NCBI GenBank assembly: GCA_947487895.1 | Contig: CANKYF010000008.1 | Span: 1-64,000, forward strand | From: an uncultured Flavobacteriaceae bacterium | GTDB lineage: Bacteria; Bacteroidota; Bacteroidia; Flavobacteriales; Flavobacteriaceae | Direction: 5' to 3' | Length of the DNA: 64,000 nucleotides | Shown: positions 34,963 to 44,137 of the stretch, one piece after another | Layout of the letters: every line of letters starts with the position of its first letter | Position numbering within the stretch: position 1 is the first letter of the stretch | Program-made: the position numbers and the translations under genes | The notes under the pieces: model-generated | The model's input: only the letters and a program-made list of their open reading frames with translations | Database searches by the model: none | Told to the model about the DNA's origin: nothing

Positions 34963-36585
34963 ATGACAGAGTTTATCCGAAAGCGAGCAAAGAATGCTAA
35001 AAATGATATTTTAAGTGGAGCAACAGTTGCACTGGCATTAGTACCAGAAGCTGTAGCCTTTGCATTTGTTGCAGGTGTGGACCCTTTGGTTGGGCTTTAT
35101 GCCGCTTTTATGATAGGTTTAATTACTTCTCTTTTTGGAGGACGCCCAGGTATGATTAGTGGTGCTACTGGTGCGCTTGCAGTTGTAATGGTAGCTTTAG
35201 TAGCAGAAGGAAATGCTATGGGTTCACCTGAGGAAAATCTAGGACTTTACTACTTGTTTGCAACTGTTATTTTAATGGGAATCATACAAATACTAGCAGG
35301 TGTTTTTAAACTTGGTAAGTTTGTTAGACTAATACCTCACCCAGTAATGATGGGCTTTGTTAACGGTTTAGCCATAGTTATATTTTTAGCGCAGTTAAAA
35401 ATGTTTAAAGATATAAATGGTAACTACTTTACTGGTTCGCAATTATGGATTATGTTAGGCCTTGTAGGTCTTACCATGTTAATCATGTTTGGTTTACCAA
35501 AAATAAAAGCTACCAAAAAATTACCAGAAGCTTTAATTGGTATTTTGGTAGTGTCTGCTATTGTAATTTTTGGTGGATTAGATGATGTTGCTACTGTAGG
35601 TAGTTTTATTAGAGATGGAGGAGGAAAAGGTTTAGAAGGTGGTTTGCCAGAATTTCAATTAGATATATTTAGTAAAGTGCCCTTCACAATGAAAACGTTG
35701 TGGTTTATTGGTCCTTATGCTGTTATTTTAGCGGCTATTGGTCTAATAGAATCGTTAATGACTCTTAATTTAGTAGATGAATTAACAGAAACAAGAGGAA
35801 ACGCCAATAGAGAATGTATGGCCCAAGGAGGTGCAAATATCATCACTGGCTTGTTTGGAGGTATGGGAGGGTGTGCTATGATTGGACAGTCTATCATTAA
35901 TATAAAAGGAGGTGGACGTGGTAGATTATCTGGTGTAGTAGCTGCGGTACTTTTATTGATATTTATATTGTTTGCCTCATCATATATAGAACAAATTCCA
36001 ATTGCAGCATTAGTAGGTGTTATGTTTATGGTTGTAATTGGTACGTTTGCTTGGAGTAGTTTTAGAATTTTAAGAAAAATACCAGTAAGTGATGCTATAG
36101 TGTTAATTGCAGTATCATTAATTACGGTTTGGAAAGATCTTGCTGTAGCAGTTATTGCAGGTGTAATTATAAGTGCATTGGTATTTTCTTGGGAGAATGC
36201 TAAACGAATTAGAGCCCGCAAACGTGTAAAAGAAGATGGTACTAAAGTTTATGAAATTTGGGGGCCATTATTCTTTGGGTCCATAAAAGCTTTTAATGAA
36301 AAGTTTGATGCTAAAAATGATCCTGAAAAGGTAGAGATTGATTTTGTAGAATCTAGGGTGAGTGATCATTCTGGTATTGAAGCTATTTTTAACTTGGTAA
36401 ATAAGTATGAAGCCGAAGGGAAATCTATAAAATTAAAGCACCTAAGCGAAGACTCTAAAGTGTTATTGTATAAGTCGAGTCCTAAATTTAGAGAAGTAAT
36501 TATTGAGGATATTGATGATCCACGTTACCATTTAGCCGAAAACCCTGAGGCATTTACCAAAGGGCTTTCAGAATATAATTTATAA
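34963..36585 (+). CDS. SulP-family anion transporter
   Basis: The 540-residue inner-membrane protein has about 11-12 hydrophobic segments, starting with the SulP mark GATVALALVPEAVAFAFVAG, and a cytoplasmic C-terminal STAS domain (from about residue 435, with DFVESRVSDHSGIEAI). SulP proteins carry sulfate, bicarbonate or other anions; no carbonic anhydrase or sulfate gene is adjacent, so the substrate is open. Confidence 0.92.
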   Translation: MTEFIRKRAKNAKNDILSGATVALALVPEAVAFAFVAGVDPLVGLYAAFMIGLITSLFGGRPGMISGATGALAVVMVALVAEGNAMGSPEENLGLYYLFATVILMGIIQILAGVFKLGKFVRLIPHPVMMGFVNGLAIVIFLAQLKMFKDINGNYFTGSQLWIMLGLVGLTMLIMFGLPKIKATKKLPEALIGILVVSAIVIFGGLDDVATVGSFIRDGGGKGLEGGLPEFQLDIFSKVPFTMKTLWFIGPYAVILAAIGLIESLMTLNLVDELTETRGNANRECMAQGGANIITGLFGGMGGCAMIGQSIINIKGGGRGRLSGVVAAVLLLIFILFASSYIEQIPIAALVGVMFMVVIGTFAWSSFRILRKIPVSDAIVLIAVSLITVWKDLAVAVIAGVIISALVFSWENAKRIRARKRVKEDGTKVYEIWGPLFFGSIKAFNEKFDAKNDPEKVEIDFVESRVSDHSGIEAIFNLVNKYEAEGKSIKLKHLSEDSKVLLYKSSPKFREVIIEDIDDPRYHLAENPEAFTKGLSEYNL

Positions 36586-36745
36586 TCTTAGCGCATTACC
36601 TCGCATTTAGAGCGTAGTCGAGCTTTCCACTATATTTTTTAACGGCTATTAGAAGTAAGTTTATAATTTACTGAGGGAATTTTTAATGGTAAATAATGAT
36701 ATTATTGCTTTAGTTAAAAAGAATGTCATTATAATTCCTAACGCA

Positions 36746-37192
36746 TTACCTAATAGGACGTTTTAAACGCTCTTTTACCATTTCAAAATTCTTTTTACTG
36801 GTACGTTCCCATCTGTATATGTTATATTTTTTACCTTGATTTGCTTTTTGTTTAGCTTTCCTTTCTCGTTCGTTTTTAAGCCATTCAAAGCGCTTTTTAA
36901 TAATTATAGTTCCTAATTCATCTTTACATTCAATTAGTTCTAAGGCATTTAACGCAGCTATAGATACATTTTGAACTCTATCATTAATTGCATCAAATAA
37001 TATTGGGATAGAAGAACTCATTCCTAGAATACCAAGAGCTTCGGCAGCCCATTTTCTAGTTTTGTAATTACCATTAATCAAACTATATTCTAACCTATAA
37101 ACATAATTAAGTTGTAACCATTTGCTAATATTATGTTCAGATGGCTGAGTAACTTTAAGTTTAAATAGAAAATATTTAATATGGTGTAACAT
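36746..37192 (-). CDS. Short HEAT-repeat protein
   Basis: A 148-residue soluble protein with two or three HEAT-type helix pairs (RKWAAEALGILGMSSSIPIL, DAINDRVQNVSIAALNALEL) and a very basic C-terminal tail. It might act on nucleic acid or as an adaptor. No operon partner: it is 51 bp downstream of the beta-lactamase gene on the same strand. Confidence 0.75.
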   Translation of the reverse strand: MLHHIKYFLFKLKVTQPSEHNISKWLQLNYVYRLEYSLINGNYKTRKWAAEALGILGMSSSIPILFDAINDRVQNVSIAALNALELIECKDELGTIIIKKRFEWLKNERERKAKQKANQGKKYNIYRWERTSKKNFEMVKERLKRPIR

Positions 37193-37243
37193 GAAATCTT
37201 ATTCTTACTTTATTAGTATGCTAAGAACAAAAAATGTTACATG

Positions 37244-37978
37244 TTAGTTTTGTTTAAATAGCTTAATGGTATAATCAAGAAGCGCTGTATCACCACTATT
37301 TCCATGCCCAGGAATAATCAATTCTAAATTTGGGAATGCCTCCTTAATTTTTGCTATAGTTTCTGACCACTCAGAAACATTGGCATCACCTAAATACCCC
37401 TCATTAGCTCCTAAGCATTTCACTAGACAACCTCCAAAAAGTGTTTCTTGGTTTGAAATATATCCTACAATATTATCCTTTGTGTGTCCTTCTCCAAAAT
37501 GTTTCACAAGGACTTTTGTATTTCCAACTTTAAACTTCTTTTTAGACTTAAAACTTTTTATTGGCGGTGTTTTTCCATCTTTTTTAGCTAGTTCGATAGT
37601 AAGTTTGCTAGCATAAGAAGAAATGTTGTTGTTATGAAATGTCTCAATCCCTGCTAAACAATCATCATGAAAGTGAGTAGCAACAACAACCATTATTTTT
37701 TTATTGTTCTTTTCTTGAATCCAATGTATTAATTCCTTAGAAGCCTCGTTGTTAACAGGCGTGTCAAATACGATAGCTTCATTTTTAGAAAAATAGACCA
37801 TTCCGTTAGCAGCTACTTTACCAAAATCATTGGTTTGCATAAAAGAAATATGCTGAAACACATTAGTTTTTAGTTTCTTAATTTTTAAAGTATCCGTATT
37901 ATAGATTATCTCTTGAGATACAATGCTTTGGGTAATAGTAAAAAATAATATTGAAAGGTGAAAAAGAAGTTTTTTCAT
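37244..37978 (-). CDS. Subclass B1 metallo-beta-lactamase
   Basis: The 244-residue exported protein has a signal peptide (about 1-21) and all six B1 zinc ligands: His102, His104 and Asp106 in THFHDDCLAG, His165 in GEGHTKDN, Cys184 in GGCLVKCLG, and His225 in IPGHGNSGD. Subclass B1 enzymes hydrolyse carbapenems and other beta-lactams in the periplasm. The residue after Asp106 is Cys, as in CcrA, rather than the more frequent Arg. Chromosomal B1 enzymes are typical of Flavobacteriaceae. No mobile element borders it. Confidence 0.9.
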   Translation of the reverse strand: MKKLLFHLSILFFTITQSIVSQEIIYNTDTLKIKKLKTNVFQHISFMQTNDFGKVAANGMVYFSKNEAIVFDTPVNNEASKELIHWIQEKNNKKIMVVVATHFHDDCLAGIETFHNNNISSYASKLTIELAKKDGKTPPIKSFKSKKKFKVGNTKVLVKHFGEGHTKDNIVGYISNQETLFGGCLVKCLGANEGYLGDANVSEWSETIAKIKEAFPNLELIIPGHGNSGDTALLDYTIKLFKQN

Positions 37979-37987
37979 TCTAAATTA

Positions 37988-38443
37988 TTATTTAACTCGA
38001 ACGCTGTCTGGCACTAACTTAGTATAATCACCATTATTTCTAATTACATCGCGTACAATAGAAGATGATATATATGAAGTATCTGCTGCTGTTAGAAGGA
38101 ATACTGTTTCAATAGGTGCCAAGTCTCTATTTGTGTGAGCAATGGCTTTTTCAAACTCAAAATCTGCAGGGTTACGTAAGCCTCTAAAAATAAAATCTAC
38201 TCCAATTTCTTTACAGAAATCAACAGTTAACCCTTCATAAGTTACCACTTTTACTTTAGGCTCATGAGCAAATGCTTCTTCAATAAATGCTTTACGTTCT
38301 TCAAGAGAAAACATATATTTTTTATCGGCATTGATGCCTATGGCGACAATAAGTTCATCAAAAAGAGTGACTCCTCTTGAAATAATGTCGTAATGACCTA
38401 AAGTAAGCGGATCAAAAGATCCTGGGAATATGGCGCGTTTCAT
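37988..38443 (-). CDS. coaD: Phosphopantetheine adenylyltransferase
   Basis: CoaD makes dephospho-CoA. The 151-residue protein has the nucleotidyltransferase motif PGSFDPLTLGHYDII at the start, then FRGLRNPADFEFE and YISSSIVRD. I start at ATG 38443; two in-frame ATGs upstream exist, but the first (38464) is created by the REP-like element beginning at 38460. Lies 9 bp upstream of the beta-lactamase gene. Confidence 0.95.
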   Translation of the reverse strand: MKRAIFPGSFDPLTLGHYDIISRGVTLFDELIVAIGINADKKYMFSLEERKAFIEEAFAHEPKVKVVTYEGLTVDFCKEIGVDFIFRGLRNPADFEFEKAIAHTNRDLAPIETVFLLTAADTSYISSSIVRDVIRNNGDYTKLVPDSVRVK

Positions 38444-38459
38444 TGAAAATTTCATTTTT

Positions 38460-38550
38460 GTCATTCCCGCGAAGGCGGGAATCTATATTTAATTTATTAA
38501 GGATTCCTCATCACACTTCGACTGCGCTCAGTGGGACAGTGCGGAATGAC
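38460..38550. repeat. Composite REP-like element between ddl and coaD
   Basis: The 91-bp element has inverted ends GTCATTCC (38460-38467) and GGAATGAC (38543-38550), an inner CCCGC/GCGGG hairpin (38466-38479) and a reverse copy of the dispersed core (CACTTCGACTGCGCTCAGTG, 38514-38533). Such modules are scattered through many Bacteroidota genomes. Confidence 0.75.
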
Positions 38551-38595
38551 AAATCAACCAAATATAACATTAATAACTGATAATATTGATGTAAT

Positions 38596-39570
38596 TTATT
38601 TAAGAACCTCTTCAATAGCATTATCAAATAAATCTTCTAAAGAAATTCCAGCAGCAACAGCTTGTTGAGGTAAGATGCTTTCTTTTGTTAAACCAGGTAT
38701 AGTATTCATTTCTAATAAATGAGGCTCTCCATCTTTAAAAATATATTCACTTCTAGAAAAGCCAGTCATTTTTAAAATTTCATAGACTTTTTTAGCAACA
38801 ATATTTACCTTTTCTTCTTGTTCTTTACTTAAACGAGCAGGGGTTATTTCTTGTGATTTCCCTAAATATTTGGCTTCGTAATCAAAGAAATCATTTTCGC
38901 TAACAATTTCTGTAATAGGTAATACTTTGGTTTCGCCTTTATAAGTGATCACGCCAACAGATACCTCGGTACCATCTAAAAAGGACTCAATAATAATTTC
39001 ATCGTCTTCTTTAAAAGCAACATCAATAGCATTTTGTAACTCTTCTTTTTTATGCACTTTAGATACGCCAAAACTACTGCCTGCTTTATTAGCTTTTACA
39101 AAACAGGGCAAGCCTACCTTATCAATAATGGCTTGTTCATTGATTTTGTCGCCTAAATTTAAATAATAAGATTCCGCAGTTTTAATACCATAAGGTTTTA
39201 ATATGCTTAAGCAATCTCGTTTATTAAATGTTACAGAAGATTGATACATGGCACAACTTGTATGAGGTATGCCTAATAACTCTAAATACGCTTGCATATA
39301 ACCATTTTCACCAGGAGCACCATGAATAGCATTGAATACACAATCAAAAGTAATTTTAGAACCATTTACTTCAACTGAAAAATCATTTTTATCTACAGCA
39401 TGCTCATTATCATTAGTGTCTACATATACCCATTTGTCTTTAAAAATGTGAATTCGGTACGCATTGTATTTCTCAGTATTTAAAGTTTCAAAAACTACAT
39501 TGCCACTAGTTAGAGAAATTTGATATTCACTAGAGTAGCCACCCATAATGATGGCAATATTTTTCTTCAT
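38596..39570 (-). CDS. ddl: D-alanine--D-alanine ligase
   Basis: Ddl joins two D-Ala for peptidoglycan. The 324-residue ATP-grasp protein has the N-terminal GGYSSEYQISL, the CVFNAIHGAPGENG segment, the ATP-binding GLPCFVKANKAGSSFGVSKV, EVSVGVI and the C-terminal LLEMNTIPGLTKES. Same strand as coaD, but a 152-bp gap with a REP-like element separates them. Confidence 0.95.
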   Translation of the reverse strand: MKKNIAIIMGGYSSEYQISLTSGNVVFETLNTEKYNAYRIHIFKDKWVYVDTNDNEHAVDKNDFSVEVNGSKITFDCVFNAIHGAPGENGYMQAYLELLGIPHTSCAMYQSSVTFNKRDCLSILKPYGIKTAESYYLNLGDKINEQAIIDKVGLPCFVKANKAGSSFGVSKVHKKEELQNAIDVAFKEDDEIIIESFLDGTEVSVGVITYKGETKVLPITEIVSENDFFDYEAKYLGKSQEITPARLSKEQEEKVNIVAKKVYEILKMTGFSRSEYIFKDGEPHLLEMNTIPGLTKESILPQQAVAAGISLEDLFDNAIEEVLK

Positions 39571-39680
39571 TATCGTTTTATTAAGTTGTAGGCCGTCTAA
39601 AACCTTGCAATAATTCGTATTTAATTATGTTAAGCTAAAATATCATATATATAGCAAAAGAAAAAGCAGTTCTGTTTTTA

Positions 39681-39688
39681 TATATTTG
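39681..39688 (+). promoter_or_regulatory. -7 box before the PASTA gene
   Basis: TATATTTG matches TAnnTTTG, 20 bp before the ATG. No clear TTG at the expected distance. Confidence 0.45.
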
Positions 39689-39708
39689 CCATATTCAAAA
39701 TTCACCTT

Positions 39709-40269
39709 ATGAGTCTAGTTAAGTTTTTAGTAAGTAAAACGTTTTTCAAACAAATAGCTTTAGCAGTTGTAGCTGTTGTGGTATTATGTTTTTTAATACT
39801 CTTAGGTTTAAAAAGTTATACTAACCATGGCGATTTTGAAACCGTTCCAGATTTGAAAGGAAAATCAATTAGTGTTGCGGAAATAGAATTGAAAGAGAAT
39901 AATTTGGTAATGCAAATTCAAGATTCGGCAAATTTCAACCCTAATTATCCTAAGTTTTCGGTCATAGAGCAAGAGCCAATTGCAGGGTCCCAAGTAAAAG
40001 AAAATAGAAAAATATATTTAACACTTAATCCTTCGGGTTATAGGAAAATTGAAGTGCCAAATTTAAGAGAACGTACTTATAGACAAGCCAAACCAAATTT
40101 GGAGGCTTTAGAATTTAAGATTGGCAAAATTACTTATGAAGATAACATTGGTAAAGATTTGGTTTTAAAAATGTCTCATAAAGGGAAGACCTTAAAATCT
40201 GGAGATAAACTACCTAAGACTTCAGTTATTGATTTAGTACTTGGTAATGGAAACAGACCAAGTAATTAA
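39709..40269 (+). CDS. PASTA-domain membrane protein
   Basis: The 186-residue protein has one transmembrane helix (about 14-33) and then PASTA repeats (FETVPDLKGKSISVAEIELK, YRKIEVPNLRERTYRQAKPN), which bind cell-wall fragments or beta-lactam-like ligands in other bacteria. No kinase domain is attached. It lies 11 bp upstream of the rluD-type gene, next to ddl across a divergent promoter. Confidence 0.9.
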   Translation: MSLVKFLVSKTFFKQIALAVVAVVVLCFLILLGLKSYTNHGDFETVPDLKGKSISVAEIELKENNLVMQIQDSANFNPNYPKFSVIEQEPIAGSQVKENRKIYLTLNPSGYRKIEVPNLRERTYRQAKPNLEALEFKIGKITYEDNIGKDLVLKMSHKGKTLKSGDKLPKTSVIDLVLGNGNRPSN

Positions 40270-40280
40270 GCATTTTTTCT

Positions 40281-41318
40281 ATGGAAGATTATACACCGCG
40301 ACTTCCTGAGGAAGACAATTTATACGAACATCATTCATTTACGGTAGGTAAGGGACAAGCACCTTTGCGTATTGATAAATACCTCATGAATTTTATTGAA
40401 AATGCTACTAGAAGTAAAATTCAAGCAGCAGCTAAAGATGGGCATATTTTAGTGAATGGCTCACCAGTTAAGGCTAATTACAGGGTGAAACCAGATGAGG
40501 AGATTAAAGTGATGTTTGAGCATCCTACTTATGAAGGTTTATTAGTTGGTGAAGATATTCCTTTAGATATAGTTTATGAAGATGATGAACTGTTAGTAGT
40601 TAATAAACCAGCAGGTATGGTGGTGCATCCAGGGCATGGTAATTACTCGGGAACACTAATTAACGCACTCATTTACAGATTTGATAACCTACCTAATAAC
40701 TCTAGTGATAGACCAGGTTTAGTGCATAGAATAGATAAAGATACCAGTGGACTTTTAGTGGTTGCTAAAACTGAAAAAGCCATGACTCATTTATCGGCTC
40801 AATTTGCTGAAAAGACCAGTGAACGTGAATATGTAGCAATCGTTTGGGGGAATGTTGAAGTTGAAGAAGGCACTGTAGAAGGTAATATTGGTAGACACCC
40901 AAAGAATAGATTACAGAATACTGTTTTTTTAGGTGAAGATGCCGAAAAAGGAAAACATGCAGTAACGCATTATAAAGTTTTAGAACGTTTAGGATATGTT
41001 ACATTAGTATCTTGTAAGTTAGAAACAGGAAGAACACATCAAATACGTGTGCACATGAAACACATTGGACATACTTTGTTTAATGATGAACGTTACGGTG
41101 GAGAGAAAATTTTAAAAGGTACTACGTTTACCAAATATAAACAGTTTGTTGAAAATTGTTTTAAAATATTACCTAGACAAGCACTACATGCTAAAACATT
41201 GGGGTTTGAGCATCCTGAAACAGGCGATTTTATGCGTTTTACTTCAGAAGTTCCAGAAGATATAGAGCAATGTATTGAAAAGTGGAGAGGATATTCTAAG
41301 CATCAAGAAATGGGCTGA
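40281..41318 (+). CDS. rluD: RluA-family pseudouridine synthase (RluD type)
   Basis: The 345-residue protein has an N-terminal S4 RNA-binding domain (RIDKYLMNFIENATRSKIQA) and the RluA catalytic domain with VNKPAGMVVHPG and the catalytic Asp in HRIDKDTSGLLVVAK. By similarity it modifies 23S rRNA in the helix 69 region. Operon with the PASTA gene, a conserved Bacteroidota arrangement. RluD is the likely member, though RluA/RluC specificity is not provable here. Confidence 0.9.
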   Translation: MEDYTPRLPEEDNLYEHHSFTVGKGQAPLRIDKYLMNFIENATRSKIQAAAKDGHILVNGSPVKANYRVKPDEEIKVMFEHPTYEGLLVGEDIPLDIVYEDDELLVVNKPAGMVVHPGHGNYSGTLINALIYRFDNLPNNSSDRPGLVHRIDKDTSGLLVVAKTEKAMTHLSAQFAEKTSEREYVAIVWGNVEVEEGTVEGNIGRHPKNRLQNTVFLGEDAEKGKHAVTHYKVLERLGYVTLVSCKLETGRTHQIRVHMKHIGHTLFNDERYGGEKILKGTTFTKYKQFVENCFKILPRQALHAKTLGFEHPETGDFMRFTSEVPEDIEQCIEKWRGYSKHQEMG

Positions 41319-41336
41319 TTTTTCTAGAGGTTATTT

Positions 41337-42350
41337 TTATTCAAGTTTCTTGATTTCTATAGAAAGCGCCTTAGCTGGATTAGTACTCATTAATAATTTA
41401 AATTCTTCTTCTGTAAAACCCTGTGCTTTTAAAGCAGGATATAGTTTTGTAAAAATATTTGAGTAGGGCTTAATGTCTTGAGTTTGTTTCTGTGGGTCGT
41501 ACCAACCAGCATCATGAGAGATTAAAATGTTATTTAAAATTCCGTGTTCTTTAGCAAATAATATCTTTTCTATGTGTTTTTCTAGTTCCCACCCTAAACC
41601 ATCAAGACTAATCCAGCAACCAGCTTTTGCTGCTTTCAAATAGTTAGAATTGTCTTCTTCATTATGGGCGTGAACCCAAATAAACGCCTTATTAGAAACT
41701 CCCATTTCTTTTAAAATTTCTAATTGAGGCCATAAACCATTGGCTTTACCTGTGTGAGAAGCTATAGTTAGTCCAGTCTCCAGATGAGTAAGAGCAGCAG
41801 CCTTTACCAATTTTTGATGTATACTATCTAAAGGATTGGTATTATCTACTCCTATTTTTATAAAACCAGGTTTGATAGAGGTCTCGTTAATACCATTTTT
41901 AAACTCATTAATCCATATTTCAGAAAGCGCTTCTGGAGACATTTTTTTTGCATGTTTTGGTATAAATTTATTACCACGTGCACCGTAAAAACCAGTATTA
42001 GTTATAATTTTAATACCTGTTTTGTTTGCTATTTTTTCAAGAAGTACAACGTCTCTTCCAAGATAATTTGGAGTACAATCAACAAAATAATCCACATTAA
42101 AATTTTTAATTTCATCAAAATATGGGGTTATTGTTTTTATAATGGAATCATGGTCCCATTTATTAGGTTGTATACTATCAGCTCCTATAAAATCAACTAA
42201 TATATGCTCATGAGATAACCATATTTTATCTGAAGTTAATTCGTGAATTCCACTAACATCTTGTATTAGTATTTGTTGTTTTTGCTCTTTACAAGCAAAA
42301 ATCGTTACTGTTAATAGAATAATGCTGTATAGTTTTAATGACCTCTTCAT
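41337..42350 (-). CDS. Phosphotriesterase-like amidohydrolase lipoprotein
   Basis: The 337-residue protein has a lipobox (TIFAC, Cys20) and the binuclear-metal marks of the phosphotriesterase family: HEH in WLSHEHILVDF, a carbamylated-Lys candidate in KPGFIKIGVD, His in IASHTGKANG and VHAHNEEDN, and the last Asp in ISHDAGWYDP. Such enzymes act on phosphotriesters, lactones or sugar lactones; the natural substrate is not known. Monocistronic, convergent with rluD. Confidence 0.85.
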   Translation of the reverse strand: MKRSLKLYSIILLTVTIFACKEQKQQILIQDVSGIHELTSDKIWLSHEHILVDFIGADSIQPNKWDHDSIIKTITPYFDEIKNFNVDYFVDCTPNYLGRDVVLLEKIANKTGIKIITNTGFYGARGNKFIPKHAKKMSPEALSEIWINEFKNGINETSIKPGFIKIGVDNTNPLDSIHQKLVKAAALTHLETGLTIASHTGKANGLWPQLEILKEMGVSNKAFIWVHAHNEEDNSNYLKAAKAGCWISLDGLGWELEKHIEKILFAKEHGILNNILISHDAGWYDPQKQTQDIKPYSNIFTKLYPALKAQGFTEEEFKLLMSTNPAKALSIEIKKLE

Positions 42351-42554
42351 AATTAATATTTTAACACAAAGTGTTTGTGGTAACTTATTGGTATGTAGTT
42401 TTTTATTATTTTTTTGTTGGCATATAAAGGTATGAATTTATGATTACAAATAGCGTTTTAAGTTGCTAGTAGCAAAAAAGGAGGATAATTCTTATTTTCA
42501 AAAGTCTTTTAGTAATTGTAACTTTGGTTTGTAAATTCACAGTTTTCCATTTGG

Positions 42555-42575
42555 TCACTGAGCGAAATTGTAGTG
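42555..42575. repeat. Decayed REP-like element
   Basis: CACTGAGCGAAATTGTAGTG keeps the outline of the dispersed element (CACTGAGCGCAGTCGAAGTG) with several changes. It lies in the leader of yaaA, downstream of a TAACTTTG box near 42519. Confidence 0.45.
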
Positions 42576-42604
42576 TAAGTGGAAATAACAAAGAAATCAA
42601 CTAA

Positions 42605-43363
42605 ATGAAACTAGTTTTATCACCAGCTAAGTCGCTTAATTTTGAAAGTGAGTTACCAAATGACATGCAAACAGAAGCTTTATTTTTAAAACAATCTGAG
42701 CGTTTAAATAAGTTACTTAAAAAGAAATCTGCTAAAAGTTTATCTAAGCTTATGAAGATTTCAGATGCTTTGGGGCAGTTAAATTATGAACGCAATCAAG
42801 AATGGCAATTACCATTTACAACAGATAATGCTAGACCTGCGGTATATGCTTTTAGTGGAGATGTATATAGAGGGTTTGATGCTTACTCTATTCCGCAAGA
42901 TAAATTAGATAAATTACAAGATACTGTTAGAATACTTTCAGGATTATATGGTTTGTTAAAACCTACGGACTTAATTCAGCCTTACCGTCTAGAAATGGGC
43001 ACTAAATTTCCAGTAGGTGTAAAAAAGAATTTATACGAATTCTGGAAGCAAACTATTACTAAAGCTTTAAATGAAGAGCTGGAAGATGACGAATTATTTT
43101 TAAACTTGGCAAGTAACGAATATTTCAAAGCTATTGATATAAAAGGTTTAAAAGTACCTGTTATTACTGCCAATTTTAAAGATTTTAAAAACGGAGAATA
43201 TAAAACCATCATGACATTTGCTAAACTGGCAAGAGGGTATATGGCGCGTTATGTTATTGACACAAATGCAAATACTATTGATGATGTAAAGGGCTTTAAT
43301 TATGAAGGCTATGGATTTAGTGAGAATATGTCTACCAATACTGAATTAGTTTTTATTAGATAG
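42605..43363 (+). CDS. yaaA: Peroxide stress protein YaaA
   Basis: The 252-residue protein is of the DUF328/YaaA family: KLVLSPAKSLNFES start, PAVYAFSGDVYRGFDAY, YGLLKPTDLIQPYRLEMGTK and the C-terminal FNYEGYGFS. In E. coli YaaA lowers free iron during peroxide stress and binds DNA. It is followed after 7 bp by the TPR gene. Confidence 0.95.
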   Translation: MKLVLSPAKSLNFESELPNDMQTEALFLKQSERLNKLLKKKSAKSLSKLMKISDALGQLNYERNQEWQLPFTTDNARPAVYAFSGDVYRGFDAYSIPQDKLDKLQDTVRILSGLYGLLKPTDLIQPYRLEMGTKFPVGVKKNLYEFWKQTITKALNEELEDDELFLNLASNEYFKAIDIKGLKVPVITANFKDFKNGEYKTIMTFAKLARGYMARYVIDTNANTIDDVKGFNYEGYGFSENMSTNTELVFIR

Positions 43364-43370
43364 GCTTACT

Positions 43371-44093
43371 ATGTGGTATTATATTGTAATTGCGTTACAA
43401 GCGTTTTGTATTTATCATGTGGTGAAATATAAAAACAACTATTACTGGATATATTTAATTCTGTTTATTCCTGCAATTGGATCTATTATCTACTTAATAA
43501 TGCAGGTGTATAATAAACGTGATGCTGAAAAAATCACAAGCGAAATCACTAATATCATTAATCCCACTAAAAAAATTAAAGATTTAGAAAAGCAATTACA
43601 GTTTTCTGAATCATATCAAAACAGAGTAAATTTAGCAGATGCATATTTAGAAATTGGCGATAACCAAAACGCTATTACCCATTATAAAGAAGCCTTAGAT
43701 GGGAATATGCAAAATGATTTTTATGTTATTAAAAAGATGGTAGAAGCTTTTTATAACATTGAAGATTACAAAAGTATTTTAGAGTATACGGAAGGTGTTA
43801 AAACCCACAAGGAATTTGCTAAATCTAGAACACAATTCATTTACGGATTAGCGCTTGAAAAAGAAGGTAAATTAGATGAAGCTGAAGCACACCTAAAAAA
43901 TATAGATGTGCGTTTTTCATTTTACAATGAACGTTTTATATATGCTAAGTTTTTGCTAAACCGTGATAAAACTGAAGAAGCTAAAGAAATTTTAGAGTCA
44001 ATAGTATCTGAATCTCAACATATGACTAAGCCTAATCAACGTTTGTACAGAAGTACTATTGTAGAGGTTGAAAAACTACTACAAACTATTTAG
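43371..44093 (+). CDS. PLDc_N plus TPR membrane protein
   Basis: The 240-residue protein begins with two short hydrophobic helices and the cardiolipin-synthase N-terminal (PLDc_N) pattern (WIYLILFIPAIGSIIYLIMQ). TPR-type repeats follow (ANLADAYLEIGDNQNAITHY-like, at about 85-220). There is no phospholipase catalytic domain. Likely an inner-membrane scaffold; function unknown. Co-directional with yaaA. Confidence 0.82.
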   Translation: MWYYIVIALQAFCIYHVVKYKNNYYWIYLILFIPAIGSIIYLIMQVYNKRDAEKITSEITNIINPTKKIKDLEKQLQFSESYQNRVNLADAYLEIGDNQNAITHYKEALDGNMQNDFYVIKKMVEAFYNIEDYKSILEYTEGVKTHKEFAKSRTQFIYGLALEKEGKLDEAEAHLKNIDVRFSFYNERFIYAKFLLNRDKTEEAKEILESIVSESQHMTKPNQRLYRSTIVEVEKLLQTI

Positions 44094-44101
44094 AATATAT
44101 C

Positions 44102-44134
44102 ACTTCGAGTGATTTCAATATGTATCGAGGAAGT
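44102..44134. repeat. Second type of dispersed repeat
   Basis: ACTTCGAGTGATTTC followed by a short loop and TATCGAGGAAGT is an imperfect inverted repeat of a kind common between Flavobacteriaceae genes. It lies at the 3' ends of the convergent TPR and THX genes. Confidence 0.45.
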
Positions 44135-44137
44135 TTT

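Noticed and set aside
36600-36635. Possible REP-like element after the SulP gene (AGAGCGTAGTCGAGCTT)
   Set aside because: Only loosely like the core, without symmetry; too decayed to list as a copy.
38444-38464. Earlier ATG start for coaD
   Set aside because: The first ATG is part of a dispersed repeat, and MKRAIFPGSFDP is the normal CoaD start.
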